Part shown: piece by piece, positions 1 through 8,618 of the stretch | How positions within the stretch are numbered: the stretch's first letter is position 1 | How the letters are laid out: each line of letters begins with the position of its first letter | Assembly (NCBI GenBank): GCA_965194515.1 | Contig: OZ239146.1 | Span: 2,289,484 to 2,353,483, forward strand | Direction of reading: 5' to 3' | Length of the DNA stretch: 64,000 bases | Origin: Acidimicrobilacustris europaeus | GTDB taxonomy: Bacteria; Actinomycetota; Acidimicrobiia; Acidimicrobiales; Acidimicrobilacustridaceae | Made by a program: the position numbers and the translations under genes | The notes under the pieces: generated by a model | What the model was told of the DNA's origin: nothing | Databases searched by the model: none | The model's input: only the letters and a program-made list of their open reading frames with translations

Positions 1-821
1 GTGGCACACGCAAGACCTGCGCCACCGAGATCTTGAATACCCACAACGAGACCAGCGTCGAGAAGTTCGAGACACGCTTCGATGAGGCGCTTCTCTTCAT
101 AGGGATCGCCAACCTGCACCGAAGGACGCTTTTCTGCATCGGTTTCTTCGTCGGAGAAACCGGCCGAAGCGAGAACGCTCACACCACCGATGCCGTCGCG
201 ACCGGTGCTGGAACCCAGCAATACCGCAAGGTTGCCGACACCAGTGGCCTGCCCGAGCACGAGGCGTTCAGTGGGTAGAACCCCGAGGCATAAAACATTG
301 ACGAGCGGATTACCCATATAGGTGGCATCGAAAACCGTTTCGCCACCGACAGTGGGAACACCTACTGAATTGCCATAACCCGAGACGCCGCTGATGACGC
401 CTTCGGCAATCCATCGACTACGAGGGTCATCGAGTGGACCAAAGCGCAATGGGTCCATGAGTGCAATCGGACGTGCGCCCATCGTGAAGATGTCGCGCAG
501 AATGCCGCCAACCCCAGTTGCTGCACCTTGGTAGGGCTCAATTGCGGAGGGGTGATTATGCGATTCGATGCGGATCGCGGCAGCAATGCCATCGCCAACA
601 TCGACAACGCCGGCGTTTTCGCCAGGACCAACAAGCACCCACGGAGCTTCGGTGGGAAGGCGCTTGAGATGAACCCGAGACGACTTGTACGAGCAGTGCT
701 CCGACCACATAACCGCAAACATTGCCAACTCGAGGTGGTTGGGGTCGCGGTTGAGGATCTTGCGGATGTCTTCGTATTCGGAGTCAGTCAGGCCGAGGGC
801 ACGGTGAATCGCGTCATCCAT
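1..821 (-). CDS. purL: Phosphoribosylformylglycinamidine synthase subunit PurL, N-terminal part (cut by window edge)
   Basis: Catalyses the ATP-dependent amidation of formylglycinamide ribonucleotide (step 4 of purine synthesis), working with PurQ (ammonia donor) and PurS. Only the first 273 residues lie in the window; the frame runs open off the left edge. Recognisable small-PurL motifs are MWSEHCSYKSSR near residue 38, ESHNHPSAIEPYQGAATG near residue 85, and VGGETVFD near residue 165. The start at 821 (ATG GAT GAC) gives a compact N-terminus, as expected for the PurL that needs separate PurS and PurQ, both encoded nearby on the same strand. It is separated from purQ by a small gene in the opposite direction. 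Identity is secure; the C-terminus cannot be judged. Confidence 0.96.
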   Translation of the reverse strand, partial: MDDAIHRALGLTDSEYEDIRKILNRDPNHLELAMFAVMWSEHCSYKSSRVHLKRLPTEAPWVLVGPGENAGVVDVGDGIAAAIRIESHNHPSAIEPYQGAATGVGGILRDIFTMGARPIALMDPLRFGPLDDPRSRWIAEGVISGVSGYGNSVGVPTVGGETVFDATYMGNPLVNVLCLGVLPTERLVLGQATGVGNLAVLLGSSTGRDGIGGVSVLASAGFSDEETDAEKRPSVQVGDPYEEKRLIEACLELLDAGLVVGIQDLGGAGLACA

Positions 822-898
822 TAGGTGCAGGCTAGTGCGCCGGAACACCACAATTCGCCGGGTTTCGGCGTGACCGTTGTCGGTTTCGCACTGGTGTG

Positions 899-1360
899 AT
901 GGACTCGACGCTCATGAGCGACCAGACCTCTGAACCTTCCGGGGACAAGCCGCGTATCGGTCTTCCCCCCGGCACGATGACACAGAGCCATAAAGACGCG
1001 CTCAAAGACGGTCGCGAGCGCGGGCAAATCGTGCGGCGTTACTTGAACGCCATTGAATCGGCGAAGCCCCGGCGAGGTCGACCAATCACGCCCGAGGGCC
1101 TACGCAAGAGCATTGAGAAAATCGATGCCAATCTCGCAACCGAGAAAGATCCGCTGCGCAAGCTGGATTTGGTGCAGTCAAAGATCAAAAAACAAAAAGA
1201 TCTCGAGGAATTCGAATCACCTATCGACATGGTGGCTCTTGAGAACGAATTCGTTCGCGTGGCCAAGGACTACAACGATTCGAAGGAACTCAGTCCTGAG
1301 GCCTGGCTCGAACTCGGTGTACCGCGTGACGTCTTACGACGCGCCGGAATCTTGAGCTGA
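899..1360 (+). CDS. Hypothetical protein, charged, predicted coiled coil
   Basis: A 153-residue soluble protein that I do not recognise. It is rich in Lys, Arg, Glu and Asp. The central part (about residues 55-110: EGLRKSIEKIDANL and KIKKQKDLEEFE) looks like a long helical hairpin or coiled coil. A short RRGRP segment sits near residue 58. There is no signal peptide or membrane segment. It is the only plus-strand gene inside the purine block, between purL and purQ. No strong ribosome binding site marks the start: GTG at 896, ATG at 899 and ATG at 914 are all possible. Codon usage matches the neighbours, so I take it as a real gene. Its lineage-specific character is inferred, not tested. Confidence 0.7.
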   Translation: MDSTLMSDQTSEPSGDKPRIGLPPGTMTQSHKDALKDGRERGQIVRRYLNAIESAKPRRGRPITPEGLRKSIEKIDANLATEKDPLRKLDLVQSKIKKQKDLEEFESPIDMVALENEFVRVAKDYNDSKELSPEAWLELGVPRDVLRRAGILS

Positions 1361-1384
1361 CGCAGTTCGTTCAGGCGCTGTCGT

Positions 1385-2044
1385 TCAGACAGACAACAAC
1401 GAACGAAGCAACGGCAATCCGTCGGTGCTTCCAAGCAGTTCGCTCGTCGAGCGTTCCGGGTGTGGCATAAGCCCAACGACGTTGCGACCCTCGTTGCACA
1501 CGCCCGCAATGTCATCGACAGAACCATTGGGGTTCACGACATAACGCAACACGATGCGATCTTCATCGCGAAGTTGCGCCAGCGTTTCTGCATCGCAGGT
1601 GTAATTGCCTTCGAAGTGATTGATCGGGATGCTCAACACTGCGCCTTTGTCGGCGGCACGAGTGAGTACCGAGTTTGTGGTCTCAACCCGCAACTGTGCA
1701 GGTGCACAAACAAACTTCAGACCAGCGTTCTTTTGCAATGCACCGGGAAGAAGCCCGGCTTCGGTAAGCACCTGAAAACCGTTACAAATACCAACAACCG
1801 GGCCGCCAGCAGCAGCGAACTCAGCGACTGCGGACATCACTGGTGAGAAACGCGCAATGGCGCCGGGACGTAAGTAATCGCCATGAGCGAAACCACCGGG
1901 AACGATGACGGCATCGACACCATTCACTGTTGCATCGCCATGCCACAAAAGTTCAGGCTCGCCACCAACGAGGCGCATGGCCTCGAGCATGTCCTGCTCA
2001 CAGTTCGAACCGGGGAAGACGACGACCCCGACGCGTGAACTCAC
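1385..2044 (-). CDS. purQ: Phosphoribosylformylglycinamidine synthase subunit PurQ
   Basis: Class I glutamine amidotransferase that supplies ammonia to PurL for FGAM synthesis. The 219-residue length is typical. It begins with the VVVFPGSNCEQD motif of PurQ. The nucleophile elbow GICNGFQVL contains the catalytic Cys near residue 86, and MPHPERS near the C-terminus supplies the His/Glu of the triad. Its ATG overlaps the purS stop by four bases (ATGA), so purS and purQ are translationally coupled and form an operon on the minus strand. The gene ends about 25 bases from the end of the oppositely oriented hypothetical gene. Nothing is unusual. Confidence 0.97.
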   Translation of the reverse strand: MSSRVGVVVFPGSNCEQDMLEAMRLVGGEPELLWHGDATVNGVDAVIVPGGFAHGDYLRPGAIARFSPVMSAVAEFAAAGGPVVGICNGFQVLTEAGLLPGALQKNAGLKFVCAPAQLRVETTNSVLTRAADKGAVLSIPINHFEGNYTCDAETLAQLRDEDRIVLRYVVNPNGSVDDIAGVCNEGRNVVGLMPHPERSTSELLGSTDGLPLLRSLLSV

Positions 2045-2304
2045 GATGCGACGCCAGCTGGTTCGAGTTCAACAATCGCGTCTTCGATGACGGGATTGGT
2101 AAGGAACCGACGACAGAGATCTTCCGCTTCGGCGCGAGCCGACGCTTCATCGGCTGCATCGATTTCGAAGCGAATGCTCTTGCCGACACGCACGCCACTC
2201 ACACCTGCAAAACCCAGCGTGGGCATCGCTCGTTCGATGGTGGAACCTTGGGGATCAGCGATCCCAGGTCGAAGACGGACTTCGACGTGCACCGAGAAGA
2301 TCAT
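2041..2304 (-). CDS. purS: Phosphoribosylformylglycinamidine synthase subunit PurS
   Basis: Small (87-residue) structural subunit that bridges PurL and PurQ in the bacterial FGAM synthase complex. I chose the start at 2304 because it gives the family-typical N-terminus MIFSVHVEVRLRPGIADPQG, including the conserved V-x-L-x-x-G-x-x-D-P-x-G pattern; longer open frame upstream is not family-like. The conserved segment VRVGKSIRFEID lies in the middle. The stop overlaps the purQ start by four bases, and purC follows upstream on the same strand, with 58 bases between the purC stop and this start. Small size makes it easy to miss in automatic annotation. Confidence 0.95.
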   Translation of the reverse strand: MIFSVHVEVRLRPGIADPQGSTIERAMPTLGFAGVSGVRVGKSIRFEIDAADEASARAEAEDLCRRFLTNPVIEDAIVELEPAGVAS

Positions 2305-2362
2305 GCGCCCATGTTCGCACATCGACGCGCGTATGCGATGCAGATCTGCATTCGGTCGATCG

Positions 2363-3238
2363 TCACCCGCGCCATTCGGCGAATGAACGACCAGTGATGC
2401 GCTCATAGGCATCGACATAGCGAGCGCTCGTGGTGTCGACGACCTCGGCGGGAAGCGGTGGCGCAGGTGGCTGCTTGTTCCAATCGAGCCCATCGAGGTA
2501 ATCGCGCACCGGCTGCTTATCGAACGATGGCGGCGTGCTTCCCGGCTTCCAGCTTTCCGCCGGCCAGAACCGCGAGGAATCAGGGGTCAGTACCTCGTCG
2601 CACAACACAAGTTCACCATCGATCAGACCCAGTTCGAACTTGGTGTCGGCAATGAGAATGCCCCGAGCCGCGGCCCACTCGGCGCCCTTTGTGTAGAGCT
2701 CAAGTGCCACCGAACGAGCCCGTTCGGCGAGGTCGGCACCCATCAGATCGACAGCGGCCTCGAACGAGATGTTCTCGTCGTGGCCTTCGGCGGCCTTGGT
2801 CGACGGGGTGAAAACGGGCTCGGGCAATTGGGCCGATTCGAGCAGCCCAGCGGGGAGTTCCTGGCCGTGCATCGTGCCGTTGGCCTTGTATTCCTTCCAG
2901 GCCGAACCGGTGAGATAGCCGCGGACGATGCATTCGATCGGCAGCATTTCGGCCTTGCGGCACAGCATGATTCGGCCTTGCCAATCATCACGCTGGGCGG
3001 CAGGTGGACAGTCGTCGAGCGAGGTCGAAATGAGATGACTGCCAACGACGCCTTGGAACTTCTCGAACCAGAACGCGCTCATGGCGGTGAGCACTCGGCC
3101 CTTTTCGGGTATCGGTTCGGCCATAACGACGTCGAACGCGCTCAGGCGGTCGGAAGTGACCATCAGCAATCGGTTGTCGCCCGCGTCGTAGATGTCGCGA
3201 ACTTTCCCTGAATAGATGTGTGGGAGTGCGTCGGTCAT
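2363..3238 (-). CDS. purC: Phosphoribosylaminoimidazole-succinocarboxamide synthase (SAICAR synthetase)
   Basis: Joins CAIR and aspartate using ATP to give SAICAR. The protein is 291 residues with the N-terminal SGKVRDIYDAGDNRLLMV segment of the SAICAR synthetase ATP-grasp-like fold, then TSDRLSAFDVVM, and the family signatures ECIVRGYLTGSAWKEY (near residue 105) and LIADTKFELGL (near residue 200). I prefer the ATG at 3238 (MTDALPHIYSGK), which lies 8 codons inside the longest possible frame, because a GGAG-like sequence precedes it and the product begins as in known PurC. It lies 38 bases downstream of purB on the same strand and so probably belongs to the purine operon. Confidence 0.96.
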   Translation of the reverse strand: MTDALPHIYSGKVRDIYDAGDNRLLMVTSDRLSAFDVVMAEPIPEKGRVLTAMSAFWFEKFQGVVGSHLISTSLDDCPPAAQRDDWQGRIMLCRKAEMLPIECIVRGYLTGSAWKEYKANGTMHGQELPAGLLESAQLPEPVFTPSTKAAEGHDENISFEAAVDLMGADLAERARSVALELYTKGAEWAAARGILIADTKFELGLIDGELVLCDEVLTPDSSRFWPAESWKPGSTPPSFDKQPVRDYLDGLDWNKQPPAPPLPAEVVDTTSARYVDAYERITGRSFAEWRG

Positions 3239-3276
3239 AGCGGTTCTCCTGGAATGGCCCACGGCCGCTCCTCAGT

Positions 3277-4707
3277 TCAGAGGATGTCGCCCGGACGATA
3301 CCCAGCAGCAGCAGGGTCCGCCGCCACAAGCGCCGAAACAGTTGCGACAAATGACGCGACTTGTTCAGGCGCACGACCAACAAAGTCGATTGGGTGTGCG
3401 AGTACGCCGGCAAGTTCATCCGGAGCAAGACCCAGACGCGGATCGGCAGCGAGTCGTTCGATGAGATCGTTACCTTCGGCTCCGTCTTCGCGAAGACGCA
3501 ACGCCGCCGCAACCGCATGTTCCTTAATGGCTTCGTGTGCTTGTTCGCGACCAACGCCGTTGCGCACTGCAGCGACCAGCACCTTGGTTGTTGCAAGGAA
3601 CGGCAAGTATCGGTCGAGCTCTCGTTCAATAACGGCGGGGTACGAACCGAAGTCGGCAAGCACGGTCAGGAACGTTTCAAACAAACCGTCGATAGCAAGG
3701 AACGCGTCGGGCAGTGCAACGCGCCGCACGACCGAACAACTCACGTCGCCTTCATTCCATTGATCACCAGCTAGCGAGGCAACCATTGTGAGATGGCCAC
3801 GGAGAATGGCGAGCAAGCCGCCGATTCGTTCGCAACTGCGGCTATTCATCTTGTGCGGCATGGCCGATGATCCGACCTGACCAGGACGGAAACCTTCGGT
3901 GGCAAGTTCTTGCCCGGCCATAAGGCGAATCGTGAGGGCCAGGTCGGCAGGACCAGCGGCTGCCTGCACAAGCGCCGAGACCACATCGAGGTCAAGCGAG
4001 CGCGGATACACCTGACCAACATTGGTGAGCCATGCATCAAAACCGAGATGTGCGGCAACACGAGATTCCAGCTGTTCGAGACGTTCACCATCGCCATCGA
4101 AGAGATCGAGCATGTCTTGTTGCGTTCCGACCGGACCCTTAATGCCACGCATCGGATAACGCGCAAGTAGATCGTCAACTCGGTACAACGCCTGCAACAG
4201 TTCTTCACCGGCATTCGCAAACCGTTTGCCGAGCGTGGTGGCCTGCGCAGGCACGTTGTGCGACCGGCCAGCCATCACAACGGTTGCCGATTCGGCAGCG
4301 CGTTCAGCCAAACGAGCGAGCGATGCAAGCATGCGGCCACGAATCACCACGAGCGAACGTCGCAACTGCAGTTGCTCGACGTTCTCGGTGAGATCACGAG
4401 AGGTCATCCCCTTATGAATCTGCTCGTGACCAGCCAACGCACAGAACTCATCGATGCGGGCCTTCACATCGTGGCGAGTGACACGTTCACGAGCGTCGAT
4501 GGAATCAAGGTCGACCTGATCAATGACACGGCGATAGGCATCGATCGCGTCGTCGGGCACCGCAACACCGAGGTCACGCTGGGCTTCAAGGACTGCCAGC
4601 CAGAGTTCTCGCTCAAGAACGATCTTCTGTTCGGGCGACCACAGTCGGACCATCTCCGCGCTCGCATACCGAGCAGCAAGAACATTGGGCACAGACGTGG
4701 ACGCCAT
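3277..4707 (-). CDS. purB: Adenylosuccinate lyase
   Basis: Member of the fumarase/aspartase superfamily that cleaves SAICAR to AICAR and adenylosuccinate to AMP. It is 476 residues long. Visible family features are the region around KGMTSRDLTENVEQLQLR (substrate loop), AGRSHNVPAQATTLGKRF with the conserved His, and the superfamily signature VGSSAMPHKMNSRSCERI containing the catalytic Ser loop (about residues 285-302). The start at 4707 is preceded by GAGGAG with five bases of spacing. It stands between purD and purC on the minus strand, consistent with one purine transcription unit. No irregularity is seen. Confidence 0.97.
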   Translation of the reverse strand: MASTSVPNVLAARYASAEMVRLWSPEQKIVLERELWLAVLEAQRDLGVAVPDDAIDAYRRVIDQVDLDSIDARERVTRHDVKARIDEFCALAGHEQIHKGMTSRDLTENVEQLQLRRSLVVIRGRMLASLARLAERAAESATVVMAGRSHNVPAQATTLGKRFANAGEELLQALYRVDDLLARYPMRGIKGPVGTQQDMLDLFDGDGERLEQLESRVAAHLGFDAWLTNVGQVYPRSLDLDVVSALVQAAAGPADLALTIRLMAGQELATEGFRPGQVGSSAMPHKMNSRSCERIGGLLAILRGHLTMVASLAGDQWNEGDVSCSVVRRVALPDAFLAIDGLFETFLTVLADFGSYPAVIERELDRYLPFLATTKVLVAAVRNGVGREQAHEAIKEHAVAAALRLREDGAEGNDLIERLAADPRLGLAPDELAGVLAHPIDFVGRAPEQVASFVATVSALVAADPAAAGYRPGDIL

Positions 4708-4785
4708 TCGGTCTCCTCAAGGGCCCAAAACGGGCACTTCCTTAGGATACGACCACGCCGAGGTGATCTCGGTGCGATTTAGAGA

Positions 4786-6042
4786 TCAGGGATTGGCGCG
4801 AGGAGCGCGATCTTCAATCCTTTGGGCCGCAGCATCTGAGGCAATGTCGTTGCGATGGTGCAGACCGGGCCAAGAAATCTTGCCGACCGCGTCGTATGCA
4901 GTCTGACGGGCTTCGGCCAAAGTGGCGCCCTGGCCAGTCACAGTGAGCACTCGTCCACCAGCGGTAATGAGTTCGCCATTGGCATTGGCCCCAACACCAG
5001 CGCAGAACACCGTGACTCCAGCGACTGCTTGCGCGTCGTCGAGTCCTTCAATCACATCACCGGTACGCAGATCGCGCGGGTAGCCCTCGGCTGCACACAC
5101 AACGGTGACGGCTGCGCCCTCGTCGAATGTTGGCGCTGCGCCGAGTTGACCAGCAGCGGCCGAAGCGAGCAGTTCACCGAGGTCACTGGTGAGACGGGGA
5201 AGCACAACCTGTGTTTCCGGATCACCGAAGCGCACGTTGTACTCGAGCATCTTTGGCCCGTTGGGTGTGAGCATGAGCCCGGCGTAGAGAACCCCGCGGT
5301 AATCGATACCGATGGAGCGCAAGTAGGCAAGTGTGGGAAGTACGCCATCGTTCATGACGGCATCAATGACGGATTGATCGGCAACAGGAACCGGTGAGTA
5401 CGCGCCCATGCCGCCGGTGTTCGGTCCGGCATCCCCATCGCCTACGCGTTTGAAATCTTGGGCCGGCGCAAGCGCAACGGCGTTGGTGCCATCGCAAATT
5501 GCGAGAACGGAAACCTCGGGACCAGTGAGTCCTTCTTCAATAACAAGCGTTCGACCCGCATCGCCGAATGCATCGCCAGAGAGATAGTCGAGAACCGCAG
5601 CGCGTGCCTCTTCAAGTGATGTTGTGACGATGACGCCCTTGCCCGCTGCAAGGCCATCGGTCTTCACGACATACAAACCATCGAGCGTGTCAAGAAATGC
5701 GAATGCCGGTTCTGCTTCGGTGAACGTGCCATGTCGCGCGGTGGGAACACCAGCGGCAACAAGTACGTCCTTCATCCACGCCTTTGAACCTTCGAGACGC
5801 GCGCCATCAGCCCCTGGACCGAACACCAACTTGCCCGCGGAGCGCAGTTCATCAGCAAGACCAGCGACGAGCGGCGCTTCCGGTCCGATCACATAGAGGT
5901 CGGCATCTATCTCTGTAGCTGGTGTTGCAACGGAACCAGGAATGCCGGGATTGCCGGGAGTAACCACAACCTCGTGATGGCGGCGCAGCACCGTGGCAAG
6001 CGCATGCTCACGACCACCGGAACCGACGACGCAAACCTTCAT
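4786..6042 (-). CDS. purD: Phosphoribosylamine-glycine ligase (GAR synthetase)
   Basis: ATP-grasp enzyme making glycinamide ribonucleotide from phosphoribosylamine and glycine. The 418-residue product opens with MKVCVVGSGGREHALA, the nucleotide-binding start of PurD. It carries YVVKTDGLAAGKGVIV in the ATP-grasp domain and the PurD signature RFGDPETQVVLPRL (about residue 285). The ATG overlaps the purA stop by one base (TGATG), so translation is coupled to purA. A gap of 78 bases separates it from purB downstream. Typical in every respect. Confidence 0.97.
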   Translation of the reverse strand: MKVCVVGSGGREHALATVLRRHHEVVVTPGNPGIPGSVATPATEIDADLYVIGPEAPLVAGLADELRSAGKLVFGPGADGARLEGSKAWMKDVLVAAGVPTARHGTFTEAEPAFAFLDTLDGLYVVKTDGLAAGKGVIVTTSLEEARAAVLDYLSGDAFGDAGRTLVIEEGLTGPEVSVLAICDGTNAVALAPAQDFKRVGDGDAGPNTGGMGAYSPVPVADQSVIDAVMNDGVLPTLAYLRSIGIDYRGVLYAGLMLTPNGPKMLEYNVRFGDPETQVVLPRLTSDLGELLASAAAGQLGAAPTFDEGAAVTVVCAAEGYPRDLRTGDVIEGLDDAQAVAGVTVFCAGVGANANGELITAGGRVLTVTGQGATLAEARQTAYDAVGKISWPGLHHRNDIASDAAAQRIEDRAPRANP

Positions 6043-7322
6043 CAGCCGTTGAAGTTCAAGTACTGATCGCGCCCCGGACCAACGCCAACAAGACCAATAG
6101 GAACACCGATCTGATCCTGCAAGAACGAGACGTAATCGAATGCTTCCTTGGGAAGATCGTCACGCGACGTGATCCCAGAAATGTCGGACTTCCAACCGGG
6201 GAACTCGGCATAGACCGGCGTGACTTCGTGCAGCACCGACTGGTGATACGGAAGATGCGTGAACGTTTCGCCATTCAGTTCGTAAGCGATGCACACCTTG
6301 ATCGAATCGAAGGTATCGAACACATCGAGTTTCGTAAGCGCGATTTCCGACAACGAGTTCAAGCGAACCGAGTGACGCAACATCACCACGTCACACCATC
6401 CCGTGCGACGACGACGCCCGGTGTTGGTTCCATACTCATGACCGATCTCGATCAGTGCGTCGCCGATTTCATCAGTGAGTTCGGTGGGGAACGGACCGGA
6501 ACCAACACGAGTCGTGTACGCCTTGGCGATACCGACAACGCGATCGATGTAGCGAGGACCGATACCGGCACCGGTGCAGGCACCACCAGCAACTGGGTTC
6601 GACGAGGTCACGAACGGGTAGGTGCCGTGATCGAGATCGAGGAACGTGGCCTGAGCACCTTCGAGCAGAACGTTCTCGCCCGCTTCAAGTGATTCGTGAA
6701 TGAGATTCACTGAATCGGTGATCATCGGCGCAAGGCGCGGCGCGCACACGTCGAGATACTCGGCAGCAATCGCATCGCCATCGAGCGGCAGCTGATTGAA
6801 GACTTTGGCGAAGATCGCGTTTTTCTCTTTGAGCGCAACGTCGAGCTTCTCACGGAAGATTTTCGGATCGAGAAGATCCTGCACACGCAGACCAACACGA
6901 GATGCCTTATCGGCATAGGCCGGGCCAATACCGCGCTTGGTCGTGCCGACCTTGTTCTTGCCAAGGCGACGTTCGGTGAGCTTGTCGAGTTCCTGGTGGT
7001 ACGGGAGGATCAAATGCGCGTTGCCGCTGATCTTGAGCTTTGACGTATCAACGCCTTTACCCTCAAGCATGTCGAGTTCAGCGATGAGCACGCGGGGGTC
7101 GACCACAACGCCATTGCCAATGACTGGCGTGATGTGCGGGTACAGGATGCCGCTCGGCACCAACTGCAACTTGAAGGACTCACCATCGACCACGAGGGTG
7201 TGGCCCGCGTTATGTCCGCCTTGGTAGCGGACGACGAGATGTTGATCGCGGGCGAACAGGTCGGTGAACTTGCCCTTCCCCTCGTCACCCCACTGGGTTC
7301 CGACGACGACGGTTGCTGGCAC
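6042..7322 (-). CDS. purA: Adenylosuccinate synthetase
   Basis: GTP-dependent enzyme that converts IMP and aspartate to adenylosuccinate on the way to AMP. I place the start at a GTG at 7322 because GAGGAG lies six bases upstream and the product then begins MPATVVVGTQWGDEGKGKF, exactly at the family P-loop; a longer open frame exists but lacks homology-like sequence. The product has 426 residues. Other family segments are GGHNAGHTL, GIGPAYADK, EGAQATFLDLDHGTYPFVT and GRRRRTGWCD. It is the first gene of the visible purine unit on the minus strand, and its stop overlaps purD. Confidence 0.97.
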   Translation of the reverse strand: MPATVVVGTQWGDEGKGKFTDLFARDQHLVVRYQGGHNAGHTLVVDGESFKLQLVPSGILYPHITPVIGNGVVVDPRVLIAELDMLEGKGVDTSKLKISGNAHLILPYHQELDKLTERRLGKNKVGTTKRGIGPAYADKASRVGLRVQDLLDPKIFREKLDVALKEKNAIFAKVFNQLPLDGDAIAAEYLDVCAPRLAPMITDSVNLIHESLEAGENVLLEGAQATFLDLDHGTYPFVTSSNPVAGGACTGAGIGPRYIDRVVGIAKAYTTRVGSGPFPTELTDEIGDALIEIGHEYGTNTGRRRRTGWCDVVMLRHSVRLNSLSEIALTKLDVFDTFDSIKVCIAYELNGETFTHLPYHQSVLHEVTPVYAEFPGWKSDISGITSRDDLPKEAFDYVSFLQDQIGVPIGLVGVGPGRDQYLNFNG

Positions 7323-7452
7323 GGTGAACTCCTCAAGGGCACTGCATGGGAACCGGGAAACACTACCCGTTTGTGTTTCACCCGACCCCACCCGATTTCG
7401 ATCGTTACCAAAGGATCCGAGCGAACGAACCCCGCTATCTAGGCTCCTCACG

Positions 7453-8149
7453 ATGACGACCGCCGCCCCCCGCCCTACCGGCGTTCACCGGGTTATGCCC
7501 TACATCCGCATTATTGAGGGTCGATCACTGGTTCAAGAACGTCTTTGTGCTCCCTGGGATCGTGGTGGCGCTCACCTCCCAAGGGAACACCGAGTGGTCA
7601 GGCCTCTTTCAGAACTTCGTCATCGGGATGGCTGCCGTCTGCCTCATCGCCTCCAGTAACTACGTGATCAACGAAGTGCTCGATGCACCATTCGACCTTC
7701 ACCACCCAATCAAGAAGAACCGACCGGTGCCTTCGGGATTGGTCAACATCAAGATCGCCTACGTCCAGTGGATTGCCTTGATGGTCATCGGGCTTGGTCT
7801 CGGCGCGCTCGTCAGAGTTCCACTGGTTCTTTCCCTCGCCGGACTTTGGATTGCGGGATGCGCCTACAACAGCCCGCCCGTGCGCACGAAAGACGTTCCC
7901 AATCTCGATGTCCTTACCGAGTCGATCAACAACCCTTTGCGCATGCTCGTGGGTTGGTACATCGTTCCAAACAGCCCCACGCCGCCGGTCTCACTGCTGA
8001 TCTCCTACTGGATGATCGGTTGCTTCTTCATGGGGCTCAAGCGATTCGCGGAAGACAGGTCGCGATCAGCCAGAAGTCAACAACGGCCACAAGAGTGCCG
8101 ATTCGAGCGCACTTACGTTCTGCCTTCGAAAGGCGCCCGCCATCTATGA
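7453..8149 (+). pseudogene. UbiA-family prenyltransferase, frame-disrupted and truncated
   Basis: Remnant of a UbiA membrane prenyltransferase resembling the decaprenyl-phosphate phosphoribosyltransferase branch. The N-terminus MPYIRII is read in the frame starting at 7453, but the continuation RVDHWFKNVFVLPG is in another frame from about 7514, which needs a one-base shift near 7513. The second frame then carries the first Asp-rich motif NEVLDAPFD followed by KKNRPVPSG, the second motif region DVLTESINNPLRML, and several hydrophobic segments. Family-like sequence stops after GLKRFAED near 8055. The rest of the frame to 8149 is not family-like, and roughly the last third of the usual ~290 residues is missing. 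The only open piece could start at a TTG at 7514. Real decay or sequencing error cannot be told apart here. Confidence 0.75.
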
Positions 8150-8199
8150 CATCGGAGGACTCACGGGCATCTTCAACGGGTGCCGCCACCTTGAAGACG

Positions 8200-8616
8200 T
8201 TACTGCTGAGACAAACGGCGCAGGACCTCGGCGGCATTTCCAAACGGAGCTACCGATTGTCGAAGAGGAACCAGATCGCGCCGGTAGGAGCGATGAGTTT
8301 CTTCGACCGCAGCTGCCATCTCCGCCCTGGATTGAAGAAGTGCCGATTCAAGCGCAGAAATATGCGCTTCGAGCGCAAGCACTTTCTTCACACCAGCGAG
8401 ATTCAAACCTTCGTCGGTGAGTTCTTGAATACGACGCAGGTGGTCGATGTCGGCCTGGCTGTAGCGCCGTGAACCACCGGTGGTGCGCGCTGGTTCAAGC
8501 AAACCTTTGCGTTCGTAAATGCGAAGTGTTTGCGGATGCACGCCTGCGAGTTCTGCGGCTACCGAGATGATGTAGACCGCTCGCAGTTGTGCGTTGGAAT
8601 CAGACATCGGACTCAT
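8200..8616 (-). CDS. hspR: HspR, MerR-family heat-shock repressor
   Basis: Repressor of the dnaK operon that binds HAIR palindromes, usually with DnaK as co-repressor. The 138-residue protein has the MerR-type winged helix-turn-helix at residues 13-80, with AAELAGVHPQTLRIYERKGL and RTTGGSRRYSQADIDHLRRI, and a helical C-terminus with a coiled-coil-like stretch (residues 85-115). This matches the short HspR type, which lacks a ligand-binding domain. The start at 8616 has GGGGG seven bases upstream and lies two bases after the dnaJ stop. As last gene of dnaK-grpE-dnaJ-hspR it provides the usual autoregulatory loop. Confidence 0.93.
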   Translation of the reverse strand: MSPMSDSNAQLRAVYIISVAAELAGVHPQTLRIYERKGLLEPARTTGGSRRYSQADIDHLRRIQELTDEGLNLAGVKKVLALEAHISALESALLQSRAEMAAAVEETHRSYRRDLVPLRQSVAPFGNAAEVLRRLSQQ

Positions 8617-8618
8617 GT

